Source: Megaustenia siamemsis
Taxonomy: Eukaryota; Mollusca; Gastropoda; Stylommatophora; Ariophantidae
Length of the DNA stretch: 64,000 nucleotides
Assembly (NCBI GenBank): GCA_032433765.1
Contig: JAVIAB010000092.1
Location: 106,136,279-106,200,278 of the forward strand
Direction: 5' to 3'
Shown here: positions 32,603-43,202 of the stretch, in pieces
Layout of the letters: every line of letters starts with the position of its first letter
Numbering within the stretch: position 1 is the first letter of the stretch
Made by a program: the position numbers and the translations under genes
Notes under the pieces: generated by a model
Databases searched by the model: none
Seen by the model: only the letters and a program-made list of their open reading frames with translations
What the model was told of the DNA's origin: nothing

Positions 32603-32696
32603 GACACCGTGAAAGAAAACCTAGAGATGATCATTAGAGGAATGATGTACACCAATGGAGAACTTGAGAACGGGAAATTCGTCTCAGATTTTACTG
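32603..32696 (+). CDS. DUOX: DUOX exon d: peroxidase-like domain
   Basis: Reads DTVKENLEMIIRGMMYTN then GELENGKFVSDFT, and ends with one base (G) that forms a Glu codon with exon e. It fills the place of the DUOX stretch 'DVDALLLGMASQIAEREDHVLVEDVR', keeping the L(I)xGM core and the acidic-VxD end. The acceptor is ttttaatag|GAC (phase 0 in) and the donor is ACTG|gtaagt (phase 1 out). Its short length hides it from simple ORF scans, but phase and homology fit both neighbours. A mariner transposon begins 36 bp after its donor. Confidence 0.82.
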
Positions 32697-32732
32697 GTAA
32701 GTACTGTAATAGATTATAATCTCATTTACGTA

Positions 32733-34059
32733 GGGAGGTCAAAAAGTAATGCACACCAATTTTTTTCTCGGCTAATAATAAAGATAGGAATATGAAATTT
32801 TGCACACTTGGAATATGACATGTTCCAATTATGTGTACCAAATTGCACAGCATTCTGAAAATATTACGCAATCTATGAACCGTTAAAATGGAGCTTGTCA
32901 ACAATGTCCGTTACAAACAGCGAATTGTCATAGAATTTCTGGTTGCGGAAAAGAAACTGTGGCAAACATTCATAAACGACTGTGTGCAGTGTACAAATGT
33001 TCTGCAGTCGATAGGAGCACAGTTAGTCGCTGGGTTCAGAGAATTAAAGCTGCAGAAAGTGTACGAGTGGAGCTGCATGATTTACCGCGTTCTGGACGTG
33101 TTGCCTCGGCTACCAGCACAGACATGTTAAACCGGGCTGATGCCATTATTCGTAAGGATAGGCGTATCACTAGTCAGCAATTGGCATTGCAGCTTACAGT
33201 CAGCAAGGGAAGTGCAATCGCAATTTTTAAAACTCTCGGATATTCAAAGATTTGCGCTCGATGGGTTCCTCGGTGCCTAACAAATGATCACAGAGTTCAA
33301 AGGAAAACATTCTGTTCTGAATTGTTGGAGCGTTTCGGTGTTGAAGGAGAAATGTTTTTGTCAAAAATTGTTACCGGTGACGAAACGTGGGCACATTATT
33401 ATGAGCCTGAAACAAAAATGCAGTCAATGGAATGGCATCATCCGCAGTCACCAAAAAGAAAAAAATTCAAAACATCTCCATCAGCCGGAAAGGTGATGAT
33501 CACTGTCTTCTGGGACATTGATGGTGTGATTCTTGTTGATGTAATGACAAGAGGTGAGACAATCAACTCGACAGCTTACATCAATACACTGACAAAACTC
33601 AAAAATCGGTTCCACAGAGTTCGGCCTAATAAGCCATCTGCAGATTTGTTGCTTCAACATGACAATGCACGCCCTCACACAAGTCTGGTAACACGGGAAG
33701 CAATCAACAAATTTGGTTGGACTGTACTGCCCCATCCTCCTTACAGCCCTGATCTGGCTCCCTCAGATTTCCATCTGTTTGGACCACTCAAAAAATTCCT
33801 GCGTGGGAAACACTTTGACAATGATGAGGATGTGATCCGTGCAGTTAAAAAATGGCTACGCGAGCAGGACAAAACTTGGTACAAACGAGGCATTCATGAC
33901 CTAGTTTCGCGTTGGCGTAAGGCAATACGCTTGGACGGAGATTATGTTGAAAATAGGTAGTGTCAAGGGGATGTTCAGCTACAATCTGTGAAAATTTCAC
34001 ACATTTTGCCCGAATAGTTTCCGAGAAAAAAGTTGGTGTGCATTACTTTTTGACCTCCC
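32733..34059 (+). mobile_element. mariner (DD34D) transposon, nearly intact
   Basis: 1,327 bp between 39-bp terminal inverted repeats that differ at one base (GGGAGGTCAAAAAGTAATGC... at 32733-32771; complement at 34021-34059). The left flank is TA, the target of mariners; the right flank is TT, so the duplicated TA has mutated. It carries one transposase frame. It lies in DUOX intron 4, 36 bp after the exon d donor, in the same orientation as DUOX. Confidence 0.95.
32888..33960 (+). CDS. mariner transposase, one N-terminal frameshift
   Basis: The frame from the ATG at 32888 (MELVNNVRYKQRIVIEFL) is lost near 32950 by what looks like a one-base deletion. The rest is open for 333 codons from 32959 to the stop at 33960. 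It shows HTH residues, a WVPRCLTNDH motif (WVPHxL class), and the catalytic triad at TGDETW (Asp 141 of the open part), LLQHDNARPH (Asp 235) and YSPDLAPSD (Asp 270). There are 34 residues between the last two, so DD34D. Length matches the family's usual ~345-355 residues once the N-terminus is counted. Cut-and-paste transposition at TA is the family role. The frameshift probably makes this copy inactive. Confidence 0.93.
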
Positions 34060-34199
34060 TTCAGTATTTTAGAGTTAAAACTCCTATACCGGATCAGTGT
34101 TACTGAAAGCAATTTATCAAAATATTGTTTTACCACATTAACTGTATTTTCATACTGTGAGCGAGGCATTCTTTCTTTCTTCATCATCTTGTGCCGTCG

Positions 34200-34765
34200 C
34201 CCCATTGAAAGTAAGATGGAACATCATTTAATTCATTTGCCTTGATATTGAAAGCTATCATAGGTTTACCTATCCATCTCTTGATGTTGTTATTCCTCTT
34301 TAATCTTAATCTGCTTCTCCTTCATTTAACTTGTATTTTCCATGCTAAGATGACTTTAAGTTATTGCGTTCTTCTATTTGTCCCCAAAGCTGTTTGTCTC
34401 GTCCTGCATGTTTTAATAGTTCTTTCCTTATGTTAACTGTTTCAAAACTTCATTATTTATTTTCCTTCTTTGTCTAACCAATTTTATCCATACATTTGTA
34501 AATTCACATTTCAATGACTTGAATTTTCTTTTTTTGTTTTTCTTAATTAATGTCCATGTTTATCAGCCATACATAAATGTTGGTAGATATAAACTATTTC
34601 TAAGTTATATTATTTGCATAACGCGAATATTTACTTCATGCATTTTTATGACCTGTCCAAATGATAACTCTATTCTTGAACCCTCCATAAGTTCTCTCCG
34701 TTTATCTTGAAAGTGATTTGCAGGTTATTATATGTTTTCTGTCTATCGTAATTTTAGTCTTTCTA
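34200..34765 (-). mobile_element. LINE-C relic
   Basis: CTATCCATCTCTTGATGTTG and the following 400 bp parallel 7670-7830 plus 8450-8900 of the first LINE-C, here without the LINE-B insertion. No intact frame. Confidence 0.65.
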
Positions 34766-34767
34766 AT

Positions 34768-35030
34768 AGGGAACGGGGGAGCCACGATAGCTCAGTGGTT
34801 AGTGAACTGGACTACAAAAGACAAAGGGTAGGGTTCGATCCTAACCGAAGGCTTCCGGGTTCACCCAGCCTTTAATGGGTACCGGATTTTTTTTCTGGAA
34901 AAGTAAAGCGGCGCGGGCGTAATACCGACCACATTACCGCGAAAATCATGTGCTGAAGGTCTGTAAAATTTATGGTCACTAACACCATGTTCCCTATACG
35001 CAACTTGGCGTGATGGGGCTCTTTGCTACT
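34768..35030 (+). mobile_element. SINE-1 copy
   Basis: GAGCCACGATAGCTCAGTGG head and full body. Imperfect flanking duplication around CTAATAGGGAACGGG / TTAATAGGAAAAGGG. Inserted at the end of LINE-C. Confidence 0.88.
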
Positions 35031-35164
35031 TTTAATAGGAAAAGGGCAAAATAAATGTAGAGCTGCCTCTCGTTTCATCTCTTGCCCCTCTGCCTACTTC
35101 CCCTTGACTAGCCTGTTCCTATCATCGTAGATGTATGAATATTTATGTTTCCCTTCATTTCTTT

Positions 35165-35514
35165 GTGTTAATTTCTCAGAAGAATGTTGAAAGTTCCCTG
35201 GACAAGCAAAAAGACCAATGTAGAAATTCTCAAAGGGGCCAACACAAAAAGGAACTCCTAAAAAACAACAAAAAGAAACAATCAACATTTTTTGGGCACA
35301 TCGTGAGAAGAGGAAAGTTGGAATACTTGGTTACAATTGGCAAAATAAAAGGAAAGAGAGACTGCGGACGACAAAGAGAGAAAATACTGGGTAGCTTAGT
35401 GTCATGGCATGGAAAACAGTCAACAACAGAACTGATACGATGCACTGTAGATAGAAGATTGTGGAAGGACATGATCGCCTACGCCAACCGGTATGGCACA
35501 TGATGATGATGATC
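35165..35514 (+). mobile_element. LINE-A 3' end
   Basis: Open for about 110 codons to the family end: FFGHIVRRGKLEYLVTIGK, then LIRCTVDRRLWKDMIAYAN, with a TGATGATGATGAT tail. Confidence 0.88.
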
Positions 35515-35534
35515 ATTTGTTCTTATCTTCTTCT

Positions 35535-35605
35535 ATTGTTTTCTGAAGAAGGTCGCATGTGGACCGAAACGCCGATCATAAATTGTGTTCCTTTTATATA
35601 AAGCT
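35535..35605 (+). mobile_element. Possible Penelope-like element 3' motif
   Basis: TCTGAAGAAGGTCGCATGTG followed by GACCGAAACGCCGATCATAA resembles the 'GAAGAAG...GACCGAAACG' end found in many Penelope-like retroelements. Only this short motif is seen; no coding region. Confidence 0.35.
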
Positions 35606-35894
35606 GTCACTAAACCTTGTAGTTGTGTGTTACACTGCGCTACTGGCTACCTAGGCTTCTTAATTCTCGTATTCATATTCAAACCATATTTGTTGCTAAT
35701 TGTAGTTCTTTTGGATTGTCTGCCAGGAGTAGGTCTACATGCTTTACGTTGCCTGATTTATCTGTTTGATATACTTTAATCACAGCCGTTGGCAGAAATG
35801 GGTACCAGGGTATATTATCCTGGGAAGGTGAGGAATTTCGCTTCGCATCTGAGTTTCGATGCTTGAGGCTACACTATACAGAAATATCCGAACA

Positions 35895-35990
35895 TTTCTG
35901 GATAGGCGGCCGAGCACATATGGGTATATACTCGCGTGCTAAGACGCCGGTTCAAGTCTCGTACTTTACCTTTACCTTTACCTTTATACT
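35895..35990 (+). mobile_element. SINE-3: short tRNA-like SINE
   Basis: GGCGGCCGAGCACATATGGG (A box) and GACGCCGGTTCAAGTCTCGT (B box) 50 bp apart, then (TTTACC)n. The extended variable arm suggests a tRNA-Leu/Ser-like origin. Too decayed at the 3' side to be a working tRNA. Confidence 0.6.
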
Positions 35991-36019
35991 TTAATCAATT
36001 TATGTATGTTATTGAGTTA

Positions 36020-37018
36020 TTTTCGGGTCATCATCATTGCACACCGAATATGTCCATAGTTCCTCAGATCCCCTCCTCAGCAATTCCCTCAGTGTCCAGC
36101 GACTGACGACTCCAGTCCTATGTTGGTTGATAAGTCTTCTTACATGGCCACTAAGTTTCTCATTTCTGGCTGTGCCCATCTTAATTCCCATTTCCATCAT
36201 CCGAAGAAGTGACGTGGATCTGTGTTTGTCGAAGTCATGTGCTCTTCCTACATCTCGGAGGGCATCGATGATGTCCGCCCGATCCATTGGTTGCCCGTCC
36301 TCAACGACAGCGCAGCTAGCCAACCTCTCCGCTCTTTCACTTCCCCTATTGCCGCATGTCCAGGGACATAGACAAGGTGACCTTACGTATTTTGGATTTT
36401 TGCAACGACTCTACCCATTGCATGCGTACAGAGCCCGCCTCCACTTTTTTTTTATCAAGCTCATCGAATCACTCAGTATACATGCGTGGGTGTAGTCTTG
36501 TGACTCTAACCATTTGAATGCCTTGGTCACTGCCATCACCTCCATTGTCATGCTACTCGTGGCCATGACGTATGCACCACTGTCTTCCTTGGCTATTCTT
36601 CCTGGCGAACGAGCTGTAAATGCCCATGCACTTCTTTGGTGTCGTCTTACAGATCCGTCTTTATAGATGACTGCATCTTTCTCATCGGTGTTATCGCAGA
36701 TGAGACCGTTGACCTCGCATTAACCACGACCGGGTTTTGTTCCCTACTTTTCATATCGAGTGTGACAAAACACGAAAAAGTCCCTATGAATGACGTAGGC
36801 ACCAGTATCAACTCCTCACCAACGCTGAAGTTGGTAAGCCCACAAACCTGAATGATGACATCTTCTGCTCGGCCCACCCATGATTTGCCTCTTTTTAGTC
36901 TGACACCTCTCCCTGTGTTGAGCACGTGGTGCAATGGATGCTCTTTATCTGTACTAATCTTCAGGTATGCTCGTGCTCTCCAGATCTTGATTCTGTTATC
37001 CATGGTTGGAAAGTCAAG
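36020..37018 (-). mobile_element. I/Jockey-type LINE with RNase H, minus strand
   Basis: Same family as 26400-27995, close in sequence: MASCAVVEDGQPMDRADII, NRIKIWRARAYLKISTDKEH and VGRAEDVIIQVCGLTN. Contains frameshifts. 5'-truncated near 37018, where a reversed SINE-1 follows. Confidence 0.85.
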
Positions 37019-37039
37019 AATGTATGTATGTATAAAAAA

Positions 37040-37237
37040 AAAGAGTAAAGGTACCTCCGTCACGCCAAGTGGCGTATAGGGAATATGGTGTTAGTGACCA
37101 TAATGTGGTCGGTATTACACACGTGCCGCTATTACACACGAAGGCTGTGTGAACCGGAGGCCGTCGGTTGGGATCGAACTCTACCTCTTGCTCTTTGCAG
37201 TCCAGTTCACTAACCACTGAGCTATCGCGGCTCCCCT
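37040..37237 (-). mobile_element. SINE-1 copy, minus strand, internal deletion
   Basis: Reversed SINE-1 (AGTAAAGGTACCTCCGTCAC to CTATCGCGGCTCCC) between TATGTATGTA repeats that look like the target duplication. The middle is deleted or rearranged around 37118-37145. Confidence 0.85.
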
Positions 37238-37390
37238 ATGTATGTATGTAACAATGTAATTTATTAAAAGATGATGACGCAACACAATTTCAAGTATGAT
37301 AAATTTGAAATTAATCAAATCATTGCGGAGTTACATTGTAATCAACCATCAATGGATTTAAAACAAAAAAAGAATATATCATAAGTGACA

Positions 37391-37648
37391 TCATAAGGCA
37401 GGCGTGATAAAAGGAAACTTATCTGGCAATGATGTCGCCAAAATGTCGTAGTTGGTGTAGTGTAAGTCATTTGAAACGGAGCTACTTGTGCTGGTTACAT
37501 CATGATGACACCATAATGATAATCGGTGGTTATATATATAGGCTAATGCTTCTTGAAGCTCATTCTTTGAGGAATTTTCTCCAAGCTTTAAAGGTCCAGA
37601 CGTAAATTGTAAAACTACTACTATTATTATTAGTACAAGACACTCCAT
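37391..37648 (-). CDS. Possible small secreted protein or first exon with signal peptide
   Basis: An 85-codon ORF that starts MECLVLIIIVVVLQFTSG, a textbook signal peptide, with a good start context (A at -3, G at +4). The next part is acidic/amphipathic (ENSSKNELQEALAYIYNHR) and then rich in Ser and Thr. Upstream, 37649-37740 is unusually GC-rich for this region and could be a 5' leader. No family is recognised. The ORF may be complete or may be a first exon spliced before its stop; I see no strong donor (GATAAG|TTTCC is poor, GAT|GTAACC moderate). It lies in DUOX intron 4, opposite strand. Confidence 0.4.
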   Translation of the reverse strand: MECLVLIIIVVVLQFTSGPLKLGENSSKNELQEALAYIYNHRLSLWCHHDVTSTSSSVSNDLHYTNYDILATSLPDKFPFITPAL

Positions 37649-37740
37649 TATGATTCTACAGTCACTGTCTCAGTGTCTGTGTCGCAACGGCGCGGCAACG
37701 ACTGTAAGACACCAGGCTTTCACTTCAGAACGTTCAGATG

Positions 37741-38318
37741 TAAAAAGGAAAAGGTAATAAGTTAACACCATTAATAACAGTAAGGAAATATGTTCGACAT
37801 AATAATATCATATGAGGTTAAAATACACATCAAAATAAATCGGTACTTTTACTTTTGAAAAACTGCTTTCTTTCTAAGTCTAAGTGGTAGACCTACACTA
37901 CAGATGAGCCAAATATTAAATTGTTAATTATTTTCTTTGTTCATGTCAACTTGACAATAATAGTTTTTTTTTATAAACGCTGACACTGAACTGTGCAGTA
38001 TGGGGAAATAAACAGGCTTATTTTAATATGCTTGCTATTTTAGTATAAGTATAACTTCCAGTCCCTTCACAATAATGTTTTTTTTTTTTTTGTAGAAATT
38101 CAATAGAATAAATTTTCTCTAACTGTAACTTTTCTGTAACTGTTATAATTATATTTTTACAATTTAGTTAAAAAGCAGGTACAATGAACAATGCAGCATT
38201 CAATGCCTATTGTCCCAAAAAATGTTTAGGTTCCTTTATTGCTAAAATAATACATTTAGTTAGCTAAGAACAGGATTATAAATACATAATACACTGCAAT
38301 ATGAAATTCAACTGCAAA
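37741..38318. other. Intron 4 stretch, nothing recognised
   Basis: AT-rich with a T-run near 38080. It would contain the promoter of the small minus-strand ORF if that is a gene; I see no clear TATA box. Confidence 0.45.
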
Positions 38319-38440
38319 TCTAACCAACCTTATTAAAAGTATCTACATCAACAGCAGCTGTAGGGTCAGAACAGCAGCAGGCTACACAGACCACTTTGAT
38401 GTTAGATCAGGTGTAAGACAGGGGTGCGTACTATCCCCCC
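38319..38440 (+). mobile_element. LINE RT fragment, family not assigned
   Basis: LINLIKSIYINSSCRVRTAA then FDVRSGVRQGCVLSPLMH, a clear RT palm segment, cut off on both sides. Confidence 0.7.
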
Positions 38441-38825
38441 TCATGCATGTGATCTGAAATCCTCTACAGTGTGCGTGATAGTGTGTTCTGTGTTGATTGC
38501 AATATATGTCATCGTTGGAATACCGGTCAATATGGCGGTTAGGCGGCAGGAACTTTTAATTGCTGTGTCTGAAAAGTGTTCCTTGTTGCAGTTTCCGCAT
38601 ATTCCAAGTCCGGCTTGCTGCAGGAGCTACTGAGTTAAGTGCTCTGTGCACACCGTGAGCTGTGTGTATCATCCGTGTTGATCATGTTTCGATATTCCAA
38701 TGGTTTACGATGAATGCTGATATTGTATGACAGGGAACAGTTGGCTGTGTTCACTTTCTGTGCAGTTTCACCTTATGTCTTTTGGCGTGTGCTGAGACTG
38801 CTATGATGGGACTACAGCTACCTTT

Positions 38826-38955
38826 CTTTGTTTTGGAGATGAGTTAGTAATTCGGATGATTCCACTGGCACGGACGGTTGAGCAATTATGGATTTTAATT
38901 CGTTTGCAGTGATACGTTTGCAGTGATACCGGCCTTCCATAACCATAACCATAAT
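38826..38955 (+). mobile_element. I-type LINE 3' tail (about 125 bp)
   Basis: TTTTGGAGATGAGTTAGTAA to CCTTCCATAACCATAACC matches 27880-27990 closely. The upstream 370 bp do not match that LINE, so this may be a SINE or chimera that borrowed the LINE tail. A 14-bp internal duplication (ACGTTTGCAGTGAT) is present. Confidence 0.6.
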
Positions 38956-38959
38956 ATTG

Positions 38960-40150
38960 TTTCATTAGTAGTTCACACAATACATAGTTGGTGGGTCCAA
39001 GGGAATAAATGGGTTGACATAACTTGATGCCTGGGACACTGTAGAAGTTGCAGAATTACATTTATAATAAGGACAAACTGTAGCGTTAACTCCAGCTCCA
39101 TCATTTAGTTTTGATAGTATGGTGTTCTCTCTTAAAGCCTTTCTCATGTGTGGTTATAGAAGCAGGCAACACAGATTTGAGATAAGTGTTTTCATTCTCC
39201 CAGATGAGCCTTTCTAGGTTATCATATCCCATCTTGTTGAGGCATTCAGTATTTAGGCACCAGCGATTTGACTATTACTCCTTTTCCTATTAATTAAACA
39301 TGCTTGAGAAATTCCATGGGCAAGAGTTAAACTTTGCCATCAGAACACATTAGGAATGGATGAATGGAAAAGAGAGCATAACCTTGAGCCCACTTTCAAA
39401 TATGACAAATTCTAGAATTCTTTATTATTTTTTTTAGGTGGGGGGTTAACATTTGATCTTTGGCACTATGGAGAGCAGGTGACTGAATGGATAACTTATC
39501 ACACTCCCAATCAAGAGAACATGGATTCAAGTCATGGGAGTGCCAAAAGGATTATAAAAACCAAATAAATATTGTCATTTAAATTTGTAAAAATTCTATT
39601 ACTGATACACAGTTGTATTATTACTTAACACTGATATTTCAGTTGTTTCATTCCAATTATGTTAGAGAAAAATAACTACTTGAATTAATTGTTTATGCTT
39701 CCAATTCCAAGTAAAGTCAAATAATTTAGTGCTTACATTTGATAGATATAATCAGTAACTTAATTAAATTTTAACACAATAATCTTCATCATAAAAAATC
39801 TAAATTAAATAATATGCGTTATATTTAAGATAGAAAGCATTAACTAAAATACTAAACTGCCTTTATCAATGGAGCTAATTAAATTAAAATATAAAATGAA
39901 TCTATAATAGCTTTAGGTATGAGAGAAATTAAGAAGTTTCAGATTATTTTAATTGACAAGGTCTATCACATGTAATAAAACTATAACTGCATTGTCAGAT
40001 TTTGGCTCACTCTTGTAGCTATGGTCACAGTTTCACTTTAAATACACATCTACAAGTATAGGTTTATAACGCTGTCATTATTTTTTTTTTTTCAATCTGG
40101 CAGTCATTTTTTTCAAGGTGTTAATAATTCTATCTATTTATGTATTGACT
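38960..40150. other. Intron 4 stretch, mostly unrecognised
   Basis: On the minus strand, 38965-39270 has broken frames (CLNKMGYDNLERLIWENENT, then VNATVCPYYKCNSA) that look like decayed transposon protein, but I cannot name it. At 39480-39540 GTGACTGAATGGATAACTTA and ATGGATTCAAGTCATGG resemble tRNA A and B boxes. The rest is AT-rich. Confidence 0.3.
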
Positions 40151-40154
40151 TTTC

Positions 40155-40625
40155 GAGCCGTAGCCGGCCCACAGGGCATAGACCCAAATACTCTTTCTCT
40201 TATCTAAAGTTTTATTCTAGCAGTTTTCAATCCTTATAAAGATCTTTTATCCAATCTCGCCATTTGTCTCTGTTCTGTGCAAGCAACTCTATCTCATTTA
40301 GGGAGCCAATTCCTGCTGCTCTTGCCTCTCTGATCAATGTTCTTCTCACTGTCTCTCAGGGTCTTCCTCTTTTCTTCTTACCTGTTGTTTCCAACATGAG
40401 GACTTGCTTTGTTATTCGGTTATTATCTCTCCTCATCACATGACCAACATATGACCATCATTTTTTTTTAATTACTGAAGATATTAATGTTTGATTGGCG
40501 ATCTAATTTCTTTGTTTGTTTTGAATTCGTTCAATGCTATACCAAGTATTTTTCTTAGACATTTATTTTTGAATGCGTTCAACTTTGTTTCTATGTCTCT
40601 TGTTGCTTTCCAGGTTGATAATTAC
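40155..40625 (-). mobile_element. LINE 3' fragment, family not assigned
   Basis: Minus-strand C-terminal LINE sequence with the reverse of a 'ceGHMMRRDNNR' type motif (CTCCTCATCACATGACCAAC) and RKRGRP-like residues. Frames broken. Confidence 0.5.
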
Positions 40626-40726
40626 TCTTTTAAAATAAATAAAATGAACTAGAATTTTCATAAATCATTCCTTCAAGGTCAGAACATAAAATATAACAAC
40701 ATTTTTTTATTAACTCTTATTCTCAG

Positions 40727-40884
40727 AATCTTTCTATGGGCCCTATGAGTATTCTAGGACTGATCACGTTGCTGCTCAAATTCAGCGATATCGAGATCAT
40801 GGTCTGCCGGGTATAAACACAGTTCGTCAAGCTTTTGGTTTAACCCCTCTGTCAAACTGGGCTACATTAGGAGGATTAAATGGG
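40727..40884 (+). CDS. DUOX: DUOX exon e: conserved peroxidase core
   Basis: Encodes SFYGPYEYSRTDHVAAQ, IQRYRDHGLPGINTVRQ and AFGLTPLSNWATLGGLNG. This is the most conserved peroxidase block, equivalent to 'GPLKFSRTDHLA--LQRGRDLGLPSY' of DUOX and 'IQRSRDHGLPGYN' of myeloperoxidase. RYRD replaces the usual RGRD or RSRD. The acceptor is ttattctcag|AA and the donor is AATGGG|gtaaag, phase 0. It lies between LINE debris on both sides. Confidence 0.95.
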
Positions 40885-41076
40885 GTAAAGTATTGATTTG
40901 TGTTTGTAGATAAGATAATGGTTTGTTTGTAAAAACCTGAATTATAAAGATTTCAGTTTGATTAGGTATTCTATTTTTTGTCTTTTTCTAAAGGAATATA
41001 CAGAATGTAAGAAATACACACCAGTATAAATGTCACGTTAATAATGCTCAGAAATTATCCAGAAGTAATCACTATT

Positions 41077-41486
41077 CGCATATGGATGCGAATCATGGAC
41101 AATAGGACAACAGACAAGAAAATCACTGGAGTCTGTAGAAATGTGGTTTTACAGAAGAATGTTGAGAGTACCATGGACAACTAAGAAGAGTAATGAAGAT
41201 GTTCTGAGAGAGGTCAAAGAAAAAAGAGTGCTAATTTCCAATATTAAGAAGAAACAATCATAATTTTTTGGCCATGTAATGAGAAGAGAACAACTGGAAT
41301 ATATTGTAACAACTGGAAAAATTGAGGGACGAAGAGATAGAGGGAAGCAAAGAGAAAAAATAACAGACAGCATAAGAGAATGGCTTGGCAGAAGGTCAAC
41401 AACAGAAATGATAAATATTTGCCGAGATCGAAAGTTGTGGAGAGACATGATCACCTACGCCAGTAGGCCTGGTACTTGATGATGAA
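41077..41486 (+). mobile_element. LINE-B 3' end
   Basis: CESWTIGQQTRKSLESVEMW, then MRREQLEYIVTTGKIEGRR and EMINICRDRKLWRDMITYA, ending CTTGATGATGA. One stop near 41261. It begins about 190 bp after DUOX exon e. Confidence 0.88.
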
Positions 41487-41499
41487 TCACTGAAACTGC

Positions 41500-41700
41500 C
41501 ACTCATTAGAGTTCAGAAAGAGGTGCTATAAAACGACAACATATGGAAACAGATGAACTGTGTGGGCCAGACATGGAATACCCATAAAGGGTGGCCACAA
41601 ATTGCCCAAAGTGAAGAAAATGTTTTGTTCCTGACAAGACTTGCCAGCCACTGATTACTTCGTTGGTCTGTGGCCAATGAAATAAAGAAGAAGAAAAGAA
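41500..41700 (+). mobile_element. LINE 3'-end scrap
   Basis: RCYKTTTYGNR-, ARHGIPIKGGH-like and LTRLASH residues in changing frames resemble a decayed LINE end; uncertain. Confidence 0.3.
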
Positions 41701-41729
41701 TAAATGTTACATTCTCATAGTCATCAAAT

Positions 41730-42100
41730 CAATCAGAAGACAACAAACTCCAAATCAACATTCCTACCATAATATGAATAGATGAAAACAAGTTATCATT
41801 AAATGCCTTAGAACAGGACACAATCAACTCCTTAGTCACATGTATACAGAATTAAAGATTGGTACCTTAGCCATATGTGGACAGGTGCAACAGACTGCTG
41901 AATACATACTTAGAGACTGTATTGAATATAATCACACTGACATAAAATACAAGAAACCCCATTGGTCTATAGATACAACACTACAGGCAAAACTATATCG
42001 GCATCTGCAAGAATTTAAAAAAAAACAGTTACATTTGTACAAGAAAAGACATTGCAGATGTAGACAAAATACTTCAGGAAAACAAAAAATAAATAAATAG
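41730..42100 (+). mobile_element. RNase-H LINE C-terminal fragment
   Basis: LRTGHNQLLSHMYTELKIG then CGQVQQTAEYILRDCIEYN is the Cys-rich C-terminus that follows RNase H in I/Jockey-type LINEs ('LRTGHNRLxxH...C.CG..QT.EHIL..C'). Confidence 0.7.
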
Positions 42101-42432
42101 ACATTCTTATAGTTCATACTATCCCAGGTGTTTCAGTGAACAGAAGAAAAATCAGTACAAATAATATGAATGGTTCAAATAGATTAATTTGTTCCAAAAG
42201 AAGCATCATATGAAACAAATGCATCCCAACAAATTTATCTTTAAGTTATGTAAAAAGAATTATAATTAAAATAAAGCATTGAAGATGTAAATAATAAACT
42301 TGAGGACTATTGTTAAACAGGTTGTAAGCAGTTGAACCAACAACAACTTCACAAAGTACATGAGTGTTATCTATGCAAGAAACGTTTCATTATTACAATC
42401 TAAAGTTAGAAACAACTGATATCACAAGAAAC

Positions 42433-42877
42433 TGTATTATCATCATCATCATCATATGCCATACTGGTTGATGTAGGCGATCATGCCCTTCCATAATCTT
42501 CTATCTACAGTGCATCGTATCAGTTCTGTTGTTGACTGTTTTCCATGCCATGACACCAAGCTATCCAGTATTTTCTCTCTTTTTCGTCCGTGATCTCTCT
42601 TTCCTTTTATTTTGCCAGTTGTAACCAAGTATTCCAACTTTCCTCTTCTCATGATGTGCCCAAAAAATGTTGATTGCTTCTTTCTGATGTTTTTCAGGAG
42701 TTTCCTTTTTGTGTTGGCCTCTTAGAGAATTTTTTCGTTGGTCTTTTTAGCTGTCCAGGGAACTTTCAACATTCTTCTGAGAAATCCCATCTCTGTGGCC
42801 TCTAATCAACTTTTCATTTGATTGTCTACAGTCCATGATTCGCCTCCATGGGTCAGAATTGGTTCTATATAGCACTG
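42433..42877 (-). mobile_element. LINE-A 3' end
   Basis: Minus-strand copy with (ATC)n at 42438-42453, MRRGKLEYLVTTGKIKGKR and DRRLWKGMIAY; stops at the YxEPIL block. Confidence 0.88.
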
Positions 42878-43202
42878 TATCTTCATTACAATCAAAATTT
42901 AGGAACAACTGATATCACAAGAAACTTAAAAGATTAATTTAGTAGGAGAATAATAACAAACCACCAAAAACATATAATCCTGTAGAATTGACAGATTTTC
43001 TGAAAGAGAATAATGTTATTTATCATTTCCTTACTGTAGGCAAACAAATGGAAGAGAAGAGGGAATTATGCTGAAGTTAATGACATTGCATTTATTTAAG
43101 CTCAGATCTCAATGTAATTGTAATTAGTATGTCTCTTATATTAAATGTTTACACGTCTAGTTATAAACAGATACTGTATTGTTTTTTTTGTTTCTTTCAT
43201 AG

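Noticed and set aside
37391..37648. First exon of the minus-strand TXNDC12-like gene at 4.8 kb
   Set aside because: No GT donor in phase 1 after the signal peptide, and the distance is 32 kb; no evidence links them.
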